Positions 15,031 through 15,222 of a DNA stretch of 15,222 nt are shown here, one piece after another. Position 1 is the stretch's first letter. Every line of letters begins with the position of its first letter. The translations under genes and the position numbers were made by a program. The DNA lies in assembly GCA_003484785.1 (NCBI GenBank), contig DNAD01000081.1:1-15222 (forward strand), read 5' to 3'. The notes under the pieces were generated by a model that did no database searches, was not told where the DNA came from, and saw only the letters and a program-made list of their open reading frames with translations. The DNA comes from Lachnospiraceae bacterium (GTDB taxonomy: Bacteria > Bacillota > Clostridia > Lachnospirales > Lachnospiraceae).

Positions 15031-15063
15031 CGGATCTTTCGAGCACACTATCATGATTGTTAT

Positions 15064-15130
15064 GGAAATTTGACAGAGAATTTCCTTATTAACAATAAAT
15101 AAATATGGTTAACAAAAATTTTTTTACAAA
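15064..15130 (+). promoter_or_regulatory. Possible internal promoter and operator-like half-site before the second binding protein
   Basis: A perfect -35 hexamer TTGACA (15069-15074) overlaps a small inverted repeat, GGAAATT (15064-15070) with AATTTCC (15079-15085). No strong -10 lies at 16-18 bp; only AT-rich AATAAA/TAAATA sequence follows. A run TTTTTACAA (15121-15129) matches one arm of the operator at 5470-5488 and the repeat at 4249-4260. The AGGAGG ribosome binding site comes straight after. This could allow separate or repressor-controlled expression of the next gene, but the evidence is thin. Confidence 0.3.
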
Positions 15131-15145
15131 AGGAGGAATTATTTT

Positions 15146-15222
15146 ATGAAGAGACAACTGATTGCCTGTTTAATGGGTATGGCTATGACAGTATCGGCAC
15201 TGGCCGGCTGCGCGGCACCGGC
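15146..15222 (+). CDS. Start of a second lipoprotein, probably another sugar-binding protein (cut by the right edge)
   Basis: Only about 25 codons are visible: MKRQLIACLMGMAMTVSALAGCAAP. The lipobox LAGC is clear. The start closely resembles the first binding protein in this operon (basic MKR start, GMAM, LAGCAA followed by Pro), so a paralogous substrate-binding lipoprotein is the best guess. AGGAGG lies about 9 nt before the ATG. The function of the rest cannot be seen. Confidence 0.7.
   Translation, partial: MKRQLIACLMGMAMTVSALAGCAAP

Noticed and set aside
1..15222. CRISPR array, tRNA or rRNA genes, insertion sequences, phage or toxin-antitoxin genes
   Set aside because: No regularly spaced repeats, no tRNA-like cloverleaf, no transposase or phage motifs were seen.

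Overview
The window looks like chromosomal DNA from a Gram-positive anaerobe of the Clostridia, most likely a Lachnospiraceae-type gut or rumen bacterium. The reasons are strong AGGAGG-type ribosome binding sites, lipoprotein solute-binding proteins with an Ala/Glu/Pro linker behind the lipobox Cys, a SleB/CwlJ-type wall hydrolase, LacI-type control of a sugar ABC operon, and moderate GC content. The species assignment is inference.

Left part, minus strand (1-3879). The left edge holds the C-terminal part of a GPH-family (MelB-like) sugar symporter whose upstream part is missing or broken into several frames. A two-gene unit follows: a secreted coiled-coil protein ending in a SleB/CwlJ-type peptidoglycan hydrolase domain (3879 to 2482), and an overlapping polytopic membrane protein that resembles GT-C glycosyltransferases (2489 to 636). 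A 16-bp perfect hairpin lies just after it. The unit has its own sigma-A-like promoter (TTGACA-17-CATACT) and a leader of about 100 nt that contains a long hairpin.

Centre (3880-5517). A divergent intergenic region leads to a LacI-family regulator (4271-5272), which ends in a textbook intrinsic terminator. A sigma-A-like promoter then reads into the main operon. A perfect 19-bp palindrome (ATGTAAAACTGTTTTACAT) sits on its predicted start site. Related half-sites lie at the regulator's own promoter, so the regulator probably controls both itself and the operon.

Right part, plus strand (5518 to the right edge), one long operon in order: sugar-binding lipoprotein; DUF2291-type lipoprotein; double-ABC sugar ATPase (RbsA/MglA type); RbsC-type permease; FucI/AraA-type sugar isomerase; split transketolase N-half; split transketolase C-half; FGGY kinase with a nearly complete glycerol-kinase active site; and the start of a second binding lipoprotein cut by the window edge.

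Working model: a sugar is imported by the ABC system, isomerised to a ketose, phosphorylated by the FGGY kinase, and cleaved or rearranged by a two-subunit transketolase. That enzyme set matches the logic of the known D-apiose transketolase pathway (isomerase, apulose kinase, apulose-4-phosphate transketolase AptAB). D-apiose, a branched plant-wall pentose, is therefore the leading but unproven substrate. Hairpins after the binding-protein gene and after the permease gene divide the operon into segments and may set different expression levels. Three gene junctions share the same 8-nt ATGAATAA stop/start overlap.
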